From the NCBI GenBank assembly GCA_963693285.1, contig OY848919.1, positions 1,325,594 to 1,389,593 of the forward strand: a stretch of DNA of 64,000 bases, written 5' to 3'. The notes below the pieces were generated by a model. It saw only the letters and a program-made list of their open reading frames with translations, had not been told where the DNA came from and did no database searches. Each line of letters starts with the position of its first letter. Positions within the stretch are counted from its first letter, which is position 1. The stretch is from Xestospongia muta. Lineage: Eukaryota; Porifera; Demospongiae; Haplosclerida; Petrosiidae. The position numbers and the translations under genes were made by a program. Shown in pieces: positions 52,161 through 64,000 of this stretch.

Positions 52161-55100
52161 ATGGCTGGTAGAACGCAAACTCTCCGTGGAATTCTAGATA
52201 AAAAACCAGATGTTCGAGAGTTATCCAAGTACATCATACTAGGACCTAAATGGCACGTATTTGGTACTCAACTTGGACTAGATCCTCCTATTCTAGACGG
52301 GATCCAGGCATCGCCTAACCAAGGTGTAGACTACAGAACAATGAAGATGTTTCAATCATGGTTGAATACTAATCATTCCCCGACTAGACAACAAATTGTG
52401 GATACTTTGAGACTGAGAGTCATTGGATTGAATAGTACTGCTAAGGATTATGAAGATGCATTGATAAGTAAGTAAAACAATAGTTACTATACAGTATTAA
52501 TGTACTATGTCTAAAGTGACTGGCTCACTATATATAACTTGTCTGGATGCTATATTTTTATGCAAAGAAAATATATTTAAGTTTAATTTGAAGTTTAGTT
52601 GCTAGAATCAATGGTAATTTTAGTAAGTACATTCTTCTTTCTCAAGCAAAACTTTCTTGTTTGAGGGTAAGTGGTAGACTCTGATTGATTGTTAGCGGAA
52701 CAATTTATAATATTAAAGAGAAAAGGGAAAATTAATATATATTTGCCTGTCTTTGTATTTTCTTGGATCTTCTTGAAGACTTTGTAGTATTGAATGGACC
52801 TTTCATGTAAAAGTCTGAGGTATTTAATACTCACTAATTAAATGTGACGTGTTTCCTGGGTACATTCCTGCACCATCTTGTAACAGGATCTTTCTTATAT
52901 TGCGACTCTAATACAGTATATACAGTTTTTTCTTTAATGCGTAATTATACCAATCGAAAGTTTGAAATTTACCTGAAGCTCAGAGAAACAGTTAGAAAAA
53001 CTGGTCATTTCTGTTAATAAGAGACCACAAAGATTAGTTAGACGATTGCTTTGTAAATATTGTGGTAACTAGTGAATCATCTCTTTCATCATAGTAGTAC
53101 ACTATTTATAAAGCAATCGTCTCTCAAAGGATGATACGACTAACCTTTGTGGTCTGTTGTTAAAAGAAATGACCAGTTTTTGTGACCAGAAAAACGCTAC
53201 TCTTTACTAGAACGCCTGGGTACGAGGCTAATCATTGTATAGTTCAAGCTTTCGATTGGTATAATTATGCATAAAAAGAATAAACGTACTATATAAGAGT
53301 CGCAATATAAGAAACATTGAGTTTTCCTCTACAATAAACTGTTACAAGATGCGCAGGAATGTATCCCCGGAACATGTCACGTTTTAATTAGTGAATATTA
53401 AATACCTCAGACCTTCTAATTGCGTATACATTTTCTCTATAAGCTAATGTGTAGTGTAGATATATTTTATACCTGTGGTTACAGGTTCCAGTAAAGTAAG
53501 TATACATATACCATACACACACACACACACACATGTATAGATAAACTAAGGTGACTCTTTGCCATACTATTTGAATTAGTTGCCTCATGTAACTTAGGTC
53601 CTTTCTCAAGAAAACTTGCACAAAAATTTGCACGAAATTGTTTTTTATTAGCAATGCATGCCATTTGGATGAAAGAAGAGTCTTGGTCGACTGATAGCAG
53701 GACATTCACATCTACATACTTATTAACATGTTTGTATATTATTTCCTTTACTTAACTTAGGAATGTAAAGATGGTATTATCTTGAGCGCATGAGCGTCGC
53801 GAAGCGACGCGAAGGAGCGTCAAACTGCCATTATATTTGTATTCTAACCATTGTCGAAACACAGTCAAGGATTATTCCATATAAGGAAATACACTACTTA
53901 GCATAAGTACTGCTAAGTATGTGACGGATCAATGAATATTATTACAATCATATGGCGAGTAAAACGAAGAAGTCCAAAACTAAGAAAGAAGTTATGTACA
54001 TCGAGAAACGTTTAAAAGAATTATACTTGGAGGTTATGGAGGCTTTTGTCATTAAAGAGGTGGAAACAGTTGAACAACATATATCACTTTATTCAACAAG
54101 ACTAGTTCTCTGACAATACATGAAAACTAGTCTCAGGCTAGGGAAGTTGCTGGAGTTCTTAAAAAGAACTTTCTGCCAGCTTTTTTGCATCTATTACAAG
54201 GGTAACAAACGTTTTTGTAGTTTCCTTGCTGCGTGGTACAAGGAAGTAGTCACTTTAACCTGTGACACTGTCCACACAGAATACCAGGACACTTGGGAGT
54301 TACCTTGTGTCTGAATATAATGATATATGTTGTTCAAGGTCGCTTGGCCATTTTCTTGACTTCTTGACTTCTCTTAAATTTATCTATTTAAAGCACACCT
54401 ACTAAGAGGTTACCTAGCCCAGAAGCTATTAAAATGCAAAACACTTTGCAGTTATGTCCATATATGGACATATGTTCTAAGCCTTGATTCGACAACAGTT
54501 GGTTAAGGGAGTTTGACGCTCCTTTGTGTCGCTTCGCGACGCTCATGCGCTCCTGGTATTATAAATGACCAAAAGATCATGACTATAATTAGTGAGAAGA
54601 GAGATATATCCTTGTAGAATTTGATCCCACCTTGGGAATGTACCCGTGGGTGTTGGTATGAAAATTGTATGTGTGTAAAAATGAATATTATTAGTGACAA
54701 CTGACACTTATGAATATTATATAATACTATTGTATAATAATATTCATGTTTGTACAGGTACACATACATCTCCAAATCTGGTACATTCCTGAGCTGGAAC
54801 AAAATGGTGCTGCTCCGTAGGCTGGCAGTCAGTTACTAAAACCCAGAACACGTTCTGGCAGTCAGTTACTAAAACCCAGAACACGTTCTGGGTTTTAGTA
54901 AATGACTGCCAGCGTGCATAAATAATAATATAATATAATGTGATATATCTTGAATTGTGTCATTTTGTTTTTTGACTTGTACCAATTGGTAATAATAGTG
55001 GGACCTACTTTACAATCACTTTACCTGGATATAGTCACAAGCAGTTACTAATTGCTCTCTTATTAATGGCAGTAGCAATTGCTATATACATAATAATAAC

Positions 55101-58100
55101 AAGTTTTGTTCCATTGCAAACTAGAAACTATTCCCATTTTGATTTACCTAATTTAAAAAGTACATATACTTATTATCAGGATAATGTTAAGGACTGATCA
55201 TATTAATACTAATTGAAATGAGTGTCTTTGCTAGACATTGTGTCATTTGTTCTCTTTATTTGTAGTGCTTCATGATTCTAACAGGGACCACTTTGAGGAA
55301 CAAGATGATACTAACAGGGACTACTTCAAGAAACTAGATTGTGGGCTTAGTTTACGACGTAATGCAAATATTGATCATAAAAGACAACAAAACATGGACA
55401 ATGTCAGTATTGAAATGAAGAGTAAGTGAACTAGATGTTAACTGTATATATGTATGAATGATATTTAAACCTTCAAAGATAAGACTTATAATTATTGGAT
55501 ATTTGTCTTTTCACTTCTATATAGTAACTGATAATAATAAGAAGTCTCATAGATATCGTCACATGCCTAAACTACTTTTTTATTTGATCTGTTCAGCAAT
55601 ATTGGTGATGGTGGCTATAATAATAATAAGTTTAATTCTATTCCATCTAAATGAAAGCTATCTCCCTTTACATTCATCACCTTTAAGTAACTATGCTAAT
55701 TTTCTCAGAACTAAATACAAATCTAATAGTAATCCTAAATGGTCTCCATTGTCTTCAGAATTTTATATACCCTTAGCAGCTGTTGAGGTGGAAGATATAT
55801 TATCTAAAGATGCTAAAGTGTTCCTTAACGTCATACAACATTACAGTCCTGAAGAAATTCTGCAAAGTAAAACACCAATCATATTTGATGACTTGTTAAA
55901 ACCAACACAACACTCTGATGGCCTCAAGTTTGTTCTAGTAGAAGGAGCACCAGGTATTGGTAAAAGTACCTTAGCTAAAGAGATTTGTCGAAGATGGGCA
56001 ACTAATCCCACAACTGACAATCATTTGAAACAGTTCTCTCTTGTTATTCTTGTTCAATTACGTGATATACAACATCCCACTACATTGTATGACTTATTAC
56101 CAGAAGATCCTAATACTAACATGAAGGAAATAGAACGACAGTTAAAGTTGAACAATGGACGTAATGTTCTTTGGGTTTTGGATGGTTACAATGAGCTACC
56201 ATATTATGATAAAATAGAAGGCTTTCTTTATCGTCGTCTTATTGAAGGAGACCTCTTGAATGAGTCTACTGTGTTAGTAACTAGTCAACTTACAGCAAAT
56301 GGTTCATTAGTCCAAACGTTCAAGAGAAACAAAAACAGAGCAAAACAAATTGTGATTTTAGGTTTTATCCCTTCAAATATTGAAAAATATGCAAGGCTAT
56401 ATTTTAAGGGCAAACCTGACCAACTACAATCATTTATTGACTATTATAATAGTACTCCAGTCATTAAGAGGTCAATGTATATTCCTTTAAATGCAGCCAT
56501 TGTCTGTCTAGTTTATAATGAGAGTTACACAAGAAAACTTCAATTTCCAACGACAATGACAGAACTCTATAATGCCTTCACTCAAGCACTTATTTTAAGA
56601 CGTCTTCTAGACAAGAAACAAGTTCGTGATGACTTTAGAATGCCTTCACGATTAATGTGTAAAGACGACCTTAAACATTTACCAGAGACTGCTCAGGTGG
56701 AATTTTGGAAGCTTGCAAAGGTGGCATATGATGGAGTGAGGACACAACAATACATTTTTACTAATAGTATGATGACTGGTATAAAGGACAATCTTGGTTT
56801 AATGAGTGATATAAGTGTATCCAGTGGTACACAATATACCAGTAGTTTCCTTTGTACAACACTACAAGAATACTTGGCTGCTCTTTATATTGCTAACAAA
56901 CCAAAGGAATTTGCTAAAGAGATGTTTTTGTTAATCACATTGCCTTTAAAAAAGTCTTGGTTTGACTTTCCAAATGAATTTACTAAGACAGCAGAGAGTA
57001 TGTCAATAAATATCGGCAATAGTTATACTCAACACATAATATCTTTGATTCAGTATTCTAAGAATCTTGAAGTTGTTCTTGTATTTTATGCTGGAATAAC
57101 AGGAAAACTTCAAATAGAGTCAGATGATCATACTTTTACAGTATTATCAGAACCAGAGGTCTATTCCACACTATTTGCCAGATGTATATATGAGTCACCT
57201 CAATTAAGTACTAAATATCAAAATCGACATCTATCAAGTCCATCTACATTATACATGGAACCATTTGATTACTACTTTGTTGGCTACTTAATATCACATT
57301 ATAACATATCTCTAGATGTAGAGATTATATCTGGAGACAATTATGAGTTTCTTTCCGAAGGTATTCAATCCTCTCCAAAAAAACCTCGTGGATGGTTAAC
57401 ATTGAAAAACATTGAATCTTTTCACTTCAAAAGCATTCAGCTGTTCCAACAATCTAAGGTGGCAATAAAAGGTCTAACATTTATAAAAATGCCAATTTAT
57501 TCATACATCAACATAACTAAGTCATTTCCACACCTACAACTGCTATATTACCATTTTCCCATATCATGTAACATGATTTGTGTTCACCTACAAACTTTGG
57601 ATCACTTGAAAGAGCTTACTATTAATTTAAAAGGAACCTATGAAGAGTTGTCTTCATTAATGCCACTCATTAAACCAGAAAGACCAATTAAACATCTTAA
57701 ACTGATATTGTCATATGATGATTGTCCACCTATTGGTATTCTCTTTTACCCTTCATCTCTGGAAAGATTAGAACTTCAATGCAACCCTAATCATGCTGTA
57801 AGTATCACTAATACTCACTGTAAACTCAATTTCAGTAGACATCTACTTAAAATATCTGAGAATAAAAACTTGAAAGAATTGGTAATTGGTTATGAGTGTC
57901 CAATGATCATTTTCTCATTAGTTAGTACTATTCAATTGAGATCTATAAAACTGGAAAAGTCTTATATGAGTATTATTTTAAAAGCAGAAGTTAAGTCTAT
58001 GTTTCTAAAAAACAATCGTCTACCATGTAGCAAAATTTGTACTCATCTACTTTCTTTCAAGTACTTAAAAGAACTAGATATTTCATTAAGAGGTACTCAT

Positions 58101-58859
58101 GAAGAATTATCTTCTATTGTACCACTTATTCAACCAGGAAGACCACTTAGACATCTTCAATTGTTTCTTTCATTGTACAGGAACAATGGCTGTCCACCTA
58201 GTTATATGCTCTTTTATCCTTCATCTTTAGAAAAACTAGAACTGTTTTGTAGCTTTTCTAAATTCATGTACTTAAACTGCAAAGTCAATATCAACAAAAC
58301 TCTAATATATCAGAACACAAATCTAAAAGAATTAGAGATTAGTGTTAGTTGTCCACACTGGGATACCATACTGTTGTCACTGGTTCTAGCTAACACTTGT
58401 AAACTGAGATCCTTAATAACTTACCACTATAATGAACATTCACTAATAAAACGTGCTGCTAATAGTCATTATAAATTTCGTCATCATCTGATAGCTTTAC
58501 ATTATTTAGAGAAACTCAGTATTACAATAAATGGAAGAGAAAAGGAGATATCTTCAATTGTACGACTAATTCAACCAGGAAGACCACTTAGACACTTACG
58601 ACTCACATTAGTATCATATAGTGAGTATCCACCCATTCATATGCTGTTATATCCTTCATCTCTGGAAAAACTAGAGCTACTTTGTTATCTTGTCAATGTT
58701 TATCTTGACACCAGTATGAACTGTGAACTGTATTTTAATAAAGAAGGTCTAATATCTCAAAATACAAATCTCGAAGAATTAGTGATTACTACTAGCTGTC
58801 CTTGTATAGAAATGTTTTCTCCATTGCTAGCTAAAACTAAAATTAGTATTCGATCATAG
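52161..58859 (+). CDS. NLR1-C: Death-TM-NACHT-LRR receptor with altered Walker B
   Basis: Exons 52161-52467, 55266-55421 and 55525-58859 join in phase 1 to give 1265 residues. Death domain 1-102 (LGPKWHVFGTQLGLD). Linker of 52 residues with two NRD repeats, the second NRDYF. Hydrophobic segment at about 171-195, preceded by NNKKSHRYRH and followed by the sequon NES. NACHT: Walker A GAPGIGKST near 295; Walker B reads LDGYNELP where every other copy has LDGFDELP; TSQ replaces TSR. LQEYLAALYIA and three LRR-like repeats follow. ATTAAA lies at 58913. The frame is open throughout despite clear divergence from A and B, so it has probably been under constraint. The changed acidic residue could weaken ATP hydrolysis. 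Confidence 0.85.
52792..53417. mobile_element. Foldback element, unit C
   Basis: Diverged copy of 26171-26825 with small deletions in the right arm. The central pairing (AAACTGGTCATTTCT with AGAAATGACCAGTTT) is kept. Confidence 0.8.
53781..54553. mobile_element. MULE-like non-autonomous element, unit C only
   Basis: 773 bp flanked by a perfect 9-bp duplication TGGTATTAT (53772-53780 and 54554-54562). Terminal inverted repeats of about 45 bp share GAGCGCATGAGCGTCGCGAA, with only a few mismatches further in. A 9-bp duplication with long inverted ends suggests a Mutator-like element. The GC-rich ends stand out from the AT-rich surroundings. Absent from the same intron in A and B. Confidence 0.85.
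53952..54113 (+). CDS. Small lysine-rich reading frame inside the MULE-like element
   Basis: 53 codons starting MASKTKKSKTKKEV. Not recognised. It has no transposase signature and may be chance, or the first exon of a lost element gene. A second open stretch at 54120-54314 is equally unassigned. Confidence 0.25.
   Translation: MASKTKKSKTKKEVMYIEKRLKELYLEVMEAFVIKEVETVEQHISLYSTRLVL
54822..54912. repeat. Direct repeat and hairpin created in unit C
   Basis: A 33-bp sequence (54822-54854) is repeated in tandem (54855-54887). Its first 25 bp are also inverted at 54888-54912 with one mismatch, leaving an 8-bp loop AACACGTT. Units A and B have only the single GGGTTTTAGTAATTGA strand at this place. 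Confidence 0.9.
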
Positions 58860-59697
58860 TATGAACTAAAATTAGCATCCTTTATATTATAAAATGCCCA
58901 ATATATAACACAATTAAATGAGTTAATTTATTTACTTATTTTTATTTAAAGAAGACATTTGTAAGTGACATAGCTTGACATGAAGTTATGTTTTGTTATT
59001 AAATATACATTGGTATTAGGTGTCCTATTAATATGTAATATTATTAATATGTAATATTAATAGTTAAAAGTACATAACACTTGTGGCTAACTATTCTAAT
59101 TGTTCATTTATTCAGTTTTAAATTTAGAGAATAAACAATTTGTTGACCAAAATTAATGATGAAAGATAGTCTCTTCACTAACAGCCACATTATTTTAAAG
59201 ATGGGTGGAGTCAATTTTCAACTTTTGAGTGGGGATTCCTTCTTAGATATAGACAAGCTATTTTAATAAATACACTACATACAATCATACATAAAGAGAA
59301 CATTATGATATAGTTGTTAGACTTGTAGTTTGTGGAATTTAAAATCTCTTGACAAATAAGTTAGATCAATAAAATACAACATGACATTAGTAGGTCTCGT
59401 ACCTAAAATGTTCATACAAGTCTTGTTGAAATATTTTGTTGCAATTTGCACTATGCTTGTGTTTTTGGTGTTTACATAACATTAATTATCAATCATTTGT
59501 TTATGATTAATAACTTATCAATTTGACACAAATTTGAATGAATTACTAATTACTAACAATAGCTGACAACACATAGGAACATTGATTTAATACCTAAATT
59601 ATGTACCACTTTGTTGCTACTTCCCAGAATACTAAAATGAAATCAATTCTTCATTATTAATGTAAAACTATAGGAATTTATTGATAATAATATTTAA

Positions 59698-61519
59698 TTA
59701 TTCTGTTTTAAATTTAGAAAATAAAGTAACAAAAAATTGTTTACAATTAGTTAACCAAATAATAAAAGGCGGTCTCTTTAATACATGAACTAATAAAATT
59801 AACAACAATCCAACCACACTAATCTGAAGATGGGTGGAGTCAAATTCCCATTTTTGTGGGAGGGGACTCTCTTCATTAATTATGTCCCACTCCTCCTTGG
59901 ATATTGGCAAAGGATCAAAACCTAAATTAATAAATAAACTACATGTAATTAATTAGTTACATGCAATGACCTCATTATGATGTAATTGATATGAACAATA
60001 TATTCTAAATTTGATCTGTAGTTGTGGAACTTAATATGTTAAAGAGTAAGTTATGTCATTAACATGATCATGACGTGTGACCTCATAGTACAAATGTTCT
60101 TTCCAAGTGTTATTGAAGTGTTTTATTGTTCATTATACCGACTTAGCCTACATTATATAATAGCTTTGCTTTATAAATAAGACTTTTATGAGTATTTCTA
60201 TTGTAGTTAAACAAATAATCAATAATTCATACTTGCAATTAATACACTAATAAAGTAAATATATTGCCACATTTTTTAGACATTTTAACCACCATTATAG
60301 GCCAAGCTAATAAATAGTGCAAGCTGTTTCTCTCTAACACTTTCCTATCTTGAGATACAACATTCAAGTCAGAGGCCAAACTCAACTTGAACATCAAATA
60401 CATATAGTATTATAGAGACACACAGGGACAATAAATTCATACATGGACATAGTATAATGACAGGAAAGACAAAGAAACAAAAAGCATCCTATATAACTGA
60501 ACTACTAGCTATTGTTACACAATGTATAATATAATGATATACCTGTCATATTAGCTAAGATATCTTTGATTTTATCACTGCTCATATCAGTTTCTATATT
60601 ATACACACCACGTCCAGAATAATAGAGGAGAACTCGAGGTACATAAGCTAAGAGGTATTTCTCTCTAAGTAATAGAAGGACAAATAATACTAACATAGTG
60701 AAAACATAATATATGGGTCTTATAGTAATCTGATTATAACCATAGGAACCCCTCATTATAAACACTCTATTAGTTTTGAAGTTAACCTAACTCTGTATCG
60801 ACGATGCTTTCATCTGAGGACACCCTCCATATTCAGTAGTCAGTACTTATACTGAGGATAAGATATGGCATACTCCATAAGAGTCTCTTATGAAACTAAA
60901 GATCATTACATTATATACAATACAAACTACTGGAAGAAGTACATTGTATTTCTTACGTTTTTTGAGCTCCAAAATCAAATGCTAATACAGGCATTTGAGG
61001 GAAATGTTTTGCCAATATATTATAGACAGGTACAAACTCCATGCTATAAGTACACCATACTGTGTAAAAGAATACCAGAACACAAGAATTAGTAAAGTTT
61101 GGGTTCTCTAGTATGTATTGTAGTTGATCTGATGTCACATTGACCACTTTCTTTTGGTTTATGATATCAGTGACATTTGAATCATTTAATGTACTCATGT
61201 TACGACAAGTCAAAGGTGGGCTACACCCCGCCTCTGCTGTACAAATATGTCTAATCTTTGATGTGACATTATTTCCACTCTGAGACGTATTAGATAAATT
61301 AAATTCTGACAACTTAAATGATCCATTATTTTGTAATAAGTGACTTGAATTTCCATTGAGTTCTGTTGTCTGTTGTAAAAATTGATCAGTCAGCCCATTT
61401 TTTGACTCCGCCCTACTGGAGGCATCAATGTTATTAATCTCTACATTATCATCTTCTTCTGAAGTGGTATACAGTACTATTATAGTTACACATATACCAG
61501 CCAGGATCCATAGCTTCAT
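59698..61519 (-). CDS. TXNDC15: TXNDC15-C: thioredoxin domain-containing protein 15, intact
   Basis: Exons 61519-60957, 60664-60543 and 59921-59698 splice in frame to 302 residues (human about 360). Residues 1-20 (MKLWILAGICVTIIVLYTTS) form a signal peptide or anchor. A Ser/Asn-rich region with several N-glycosylation sequons follows. The thioredoxin-like part has FYTVWCTYS, a CxxS site lacking the second cysteine, as in vertebrate TXNDC15 (WCRFS). Exon 2 ends NMTG and exon 3 has a hydrophobic segment (VVGLLLILLVHVL) near the C-terminus. In vertebrates the protein is needed for cilium formation. Start chosen at the Met before the signal peptide, although the frame is open further upstream (to 61633). 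It is the only undamaged copy of the five TXNDC15 pieces in the window. Confidence 0.88.
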
Positions 61520-61654
61520 ATTTTGGGCAATAATAATACGATAGCAGATGACTTCCTGTTTAGTTTTAAGGGTCTCGAAAAGGTCGAATATTATTACACA
61601 GCAAGACCCCTTATTCCACGTGGTGATGGGCACTTAATAGAATAGTCTGGCACC
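61520..61654. promoter_or_regulatory. Bidirectional promoter of TXNDC15 and FIP1
   Basis: 135 bp between divergent start codons. Carries ACTTCCTG (ETS-like, about 61550-61557) and CACGTG (61617-61622), both kept in all three units. There is no clear TATA box. Shared control of the two genes is inferred. Confidence 0.55.
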
Positions 61655-62987
61655 ATGTCCAGTGAAATGGAAGCTATTGATGATGACCAGTGGTTGTATG
61701 GAGATGGTGGTAAGTTATGTAGCAGTTAAGAACTGAAATATTAATTTTATCTCTTGTATCAGTCGATGAAGATCCTCCTCTTAGTAAGGAATTGCTTTCA
61801 AACTTAGAAAATGGAAGGTGGGTGTGGCCAAGTATAGCCACTAATAAAACATGTTTATCACCATAGAGTCAAAACTCCTGATCTAGATGAAATTGAAGCT
61901 GCTAGCGGATTAGGGTATGTCCCTTAATTAATTAACTACACAATAATACACACTATTGTATATGATATACTGAAATGATGATCAATTAAATAGGAGGTGT
62001 GGTCACACAGGCAGTTCACATATGACAATCATGTCAATGAGAACATGAGTTAGCGGTACTGACCTTCTCTAATTATTGCCCATTTCTTTGAATGGTCCAA
62101 AATTATTGGAAGGGATGATTGAAAAGACCAGTAGGCCGAATTGTAGACATGTGTCATGTGATCTGTCATATGATATCATATGATGTCATAGACCACACTC
62201 ATGATTACTATTAGATGGTCTACAATAGACTATCTAATTAAACTGATCGGTATATTAATATTAAGGTCTAAGGGAGGGTGTGGTTAATTAATACCTTGTA
62301 TGTCACTGTTAATGAGTGCCAGTTGTGGTGTGTATTATTAACCCCTGAGTAGGGGACATATATAAGAACCATTGTTATTAAAGTTGTTATGTGATAATTA
62401 TTTACTATTTTTTGGAATAATTTCTTTAGAGTTTCCTCAGAGCCTGTTGTCTCAATAAATGTGTTGTCTAACAATGCAGAGTCTGTTGAAGAACAGAATC
62501 AAGTAAAGATTATCAAATTTTATAACATAATTCAATGCTTTATTTCTTTATAGGATGAAGAGGTAGCTCAGGACGAGGGTGAGACTCAAGTGGGTGGAGT
62601 TAATGAGGAGATAAAACAATCCCAGGAAGAGGAGGAAGGAGACGAGGGTAGTGATAGTGATGATGACGATGTTAAGATTACAATTGGAGAGATCATGAAT
62701 ACAGCACCAACTGGTTATGGGCGTGCTGGATATGGTAGACTACCTTCATTACCAGGGGCAACAGGTATATCAATTTACTGAGTTATACTGTGTTTTACTG
62801 AGTTATACTGTGATAATTTATTTAGCTGAAGGGTTAGTTCCTGCTAAGAAAGTTGATCTAGATTCTGTTCCTCTAATAAATGGAGTACCCTTACCTGATC
62901 TTGATCTAGAAAGTATCGACAAACCTTGGCAGAAACCAGGTATATAGGTGTAGCTGTTACATAATGTTTTCATTTCTTCGTCCTCCC

Positions 62988-63034
<47 letters not shown>

Positions 63035-63974
63035 GTGCTGATATCACAGATTATTTTAATTATGGTTTCACAGAAGAGACCTGGAAACTTTATTGTGACA
63101 AGCAGAGAAAAATGCGTTATGAATCAACTCAACTTAGCAAATTTGTTGTAAGCGTTAGTCGTCTCAAACACTACATTGCTAGTACTGAAGTATTGATAAT
63201 TTTAATAACTAGGGAATGTTATATTATGAAACACGACTCTATTGTTTGTCGTATAAATACATTGTATATTCTAGTATATTCTAGTATATTCTGGTATATT
63301 GTGGTATACATGCAATGTTGTCATATTTTCTTGCTCAAAAATCAGTTACAAACACACATGTACATTACAAGTTATTCTCTAGTTATATATGTATAATAAC
63401 TAGAGCTTTATTTAACTAAATGTAACGTGACGATAATATGTAATACTAATGCTTGTAGAGTTTGTTTTCAGGGAAGACCACACCCCAAAGCCACACCCCT
63501 TCTTTATTCCCAGGTCAACTCCATGTCTGGCCCTACCTTGCCTGTGACCACACCCACTTTAGAGATGTCCATGGGTTTGCAGCAATCAATGCCAACAGGT
63601 AGACTTGGAGAATATTTCTACGTAGATCTTTGGTTGCCATGGTTATGTGTCATGTGATCTCCATCGTCCATTCATGTTACGTTGAAGATCATGATATAGA
63701 TAGGTAGAAGTTGAAAGTGTATGTTAGTCATATCAAGTTCAAGACAATTTTAGAGATTTGATATGAAGCCATTGTCTCATTTACTGTATTACATGTACAT
63801 GAAGGGACGATGTAGTCACATGTACATGTATTTTAAATGTATGCATGTATGTTTTAAAATAACATGTAAAAGATAGGTAAAGTTTATGTTAAGATTTTGT
63901 CATAGATTATAGTCAAGTTCTGTCTGCTCAGAGTGCTCCACTTCTTGGCACTATTCAATCGCAAGAAGAAAAAG
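61655..63974 (+). CDS. FIP1L1: FIP1 polyadenylation factor, 3' end outside the window
   Basis: Nine exons are seen: 61655-61709, 61763-61817, 61867-61914, 62430-62502, 62554-62764, 62826-62939, 63035-63147, 63472-63598 and 63906-63974. They join in frame, with a GTTATT donor at 63975. FIP1 is a subunit of the cleavage and polyadenylation specificity factor that binds U-rich RNA and helps recruit poly(A) polymerase. Visible hallmarks: acidic WLYGDG start, [15 protein letters not shown], a [14 protein letters not shown] block, then the core Fip1 motif [18 protein letters not shown] followed by [13 protein letters not shown]. The proline-rich part begins in exon 8. Intron 6 ends in a CT tract. 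This is the only complete-looking FIP1 here. Confidence 0.93.
62995..63032. repeat. (CT)n tract in a FIP1 intron
   Basis: About 38 bp of CT repeats directly before the acceptor of FIP1 exon 7, acting as its polypyrimidine tract. Same type of placement as in ILK. Confidence 0.92.
63148..63471. other. FIP1 intron 7
   Basis: 324 bp, AT-rich, with three tandem TATTCTAGTA units near 63268-63300. No gene is seen. Confidence 0.75.
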
Positions 63975-64000
63975 GTTATTTATGTTACCATAGCAACAAA

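Larger units (their letters stand above)
52468..55265. other. First intron of NLR1-C
   Basis: Nearly 2.8 kb. Contains the unit C foldback, a MULE-like element, a 25-bp-arm hairpin (54822-54912) and a transmembrane-exon relic at 54983-55197. That relic is fully open for 71 codons here but still starts after GTAC rather than GTAG. Confidence 0.7.
52792..62258. repeat. Segmental duplication unit C (homologous part)
   Basis: Third copy, collinear with 1-8598 of unit A and clearly more diverged from A and B than they are from each other. Homology ends at the TTAA at 62255-62258, inside FIP1 intron 3. To the right, unit C continues into FIP1 exon 4, while A and B continue into a piggyBac end. Unit C alone carries a MULE-like insertion (53781-54553). 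About 70 bp near 62026-62095 in FIP1 intron 3 are absent from A and B. Confidence 0.9.

Noticed and set aside
60865..61092. Plus-strand reading frame opposite TXNDC15 exon 1 (also at 7285 and 33463)
   Set aside because: Antisense to a conserved coding exon, with no own splice or family signal.

Overview
This window looks like nuclear DNA of an early-branching animal, most likely a demosponge (an Amphimedon-type genome is my inference). The DNA is AT-rich, introns are very short with canonical GT/AG ends, conserved animal genes are present (TXNDC15, FIP1L1, ILK), and there is a tandem bank of Death-NACHT-LRR receptor genes of the kind expanded in sponges. No tRNA, rRNA, CRISPR array or prokaryotic gene was seen.

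Layout. The window holds three head-to-tail copies of one segment. Unit A (1-26170) and unit B (26171-52791) are complete, about 26.2 and 26.6 kb, and only about 1-2% different by eye. Unit C (52792 to the end) is more diverged and matches A/B only up to a TTAA at 62255-62258. Order in A and B: NLR1, TXNDC15 (minus strand, pseudogene), the first three exons of FIP1, a piggyBac 5' end, a 5'-truncated ILK, NLR2 (pseudogene), NLR3, a stray TXNDC15 exon 2, then the Death exon of the next unit's NLR1. Unit C: NLR1, intact TXNDC15, and FIP1 running off the window end.

Receptors. Spliced models keep frame through phase-1 introns. They give Death domain, a short linker (in NLR1 made of an 11-residue repeat), a strongly hydrophobic probable transmembrane segment, NACHT ATPase, and C-terminal LRR-like repeats of about 150 residues. 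NLR1-B (1280 aa), NLR1-C (1265 aa) and NLR3-B (1190 aa) look intact. NLR1-A is open, but its Death exon lies left of the window. NLR2-A, NLR2-B and NLR3-A carry different frameshifts, stops or deletions. The transmembrane segment between Death and NACHT is the most unusual biology here, because it would put a STAND receptor in a membrane.

Passenger genes. TXNDC15 and FIP1 start head-to-head about 135 bp apart and were triplicated with NLR1. Only the unit C pair is intact. In A and B the FIP1 fragment ends exactly at TTAA followed by CCC, the signature of a piggyBac end. The piggyBac N-terminal coding region then runs into a TTATA microsatellite, beyond which lies ILK without its first ankyrin repeats.

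Mobile and repeat DNA: a 655-bp foldback in every NLR1 intron, a hAT-like element with an 8-bp target duplication and a nested 296-bp palindrome (unit A only), a MULE-like element with a 9-bp target duplication (unit C only), a (CT)n tract grown from about 51 to 207 bp between A and B, and a 58-bp minisatellite.
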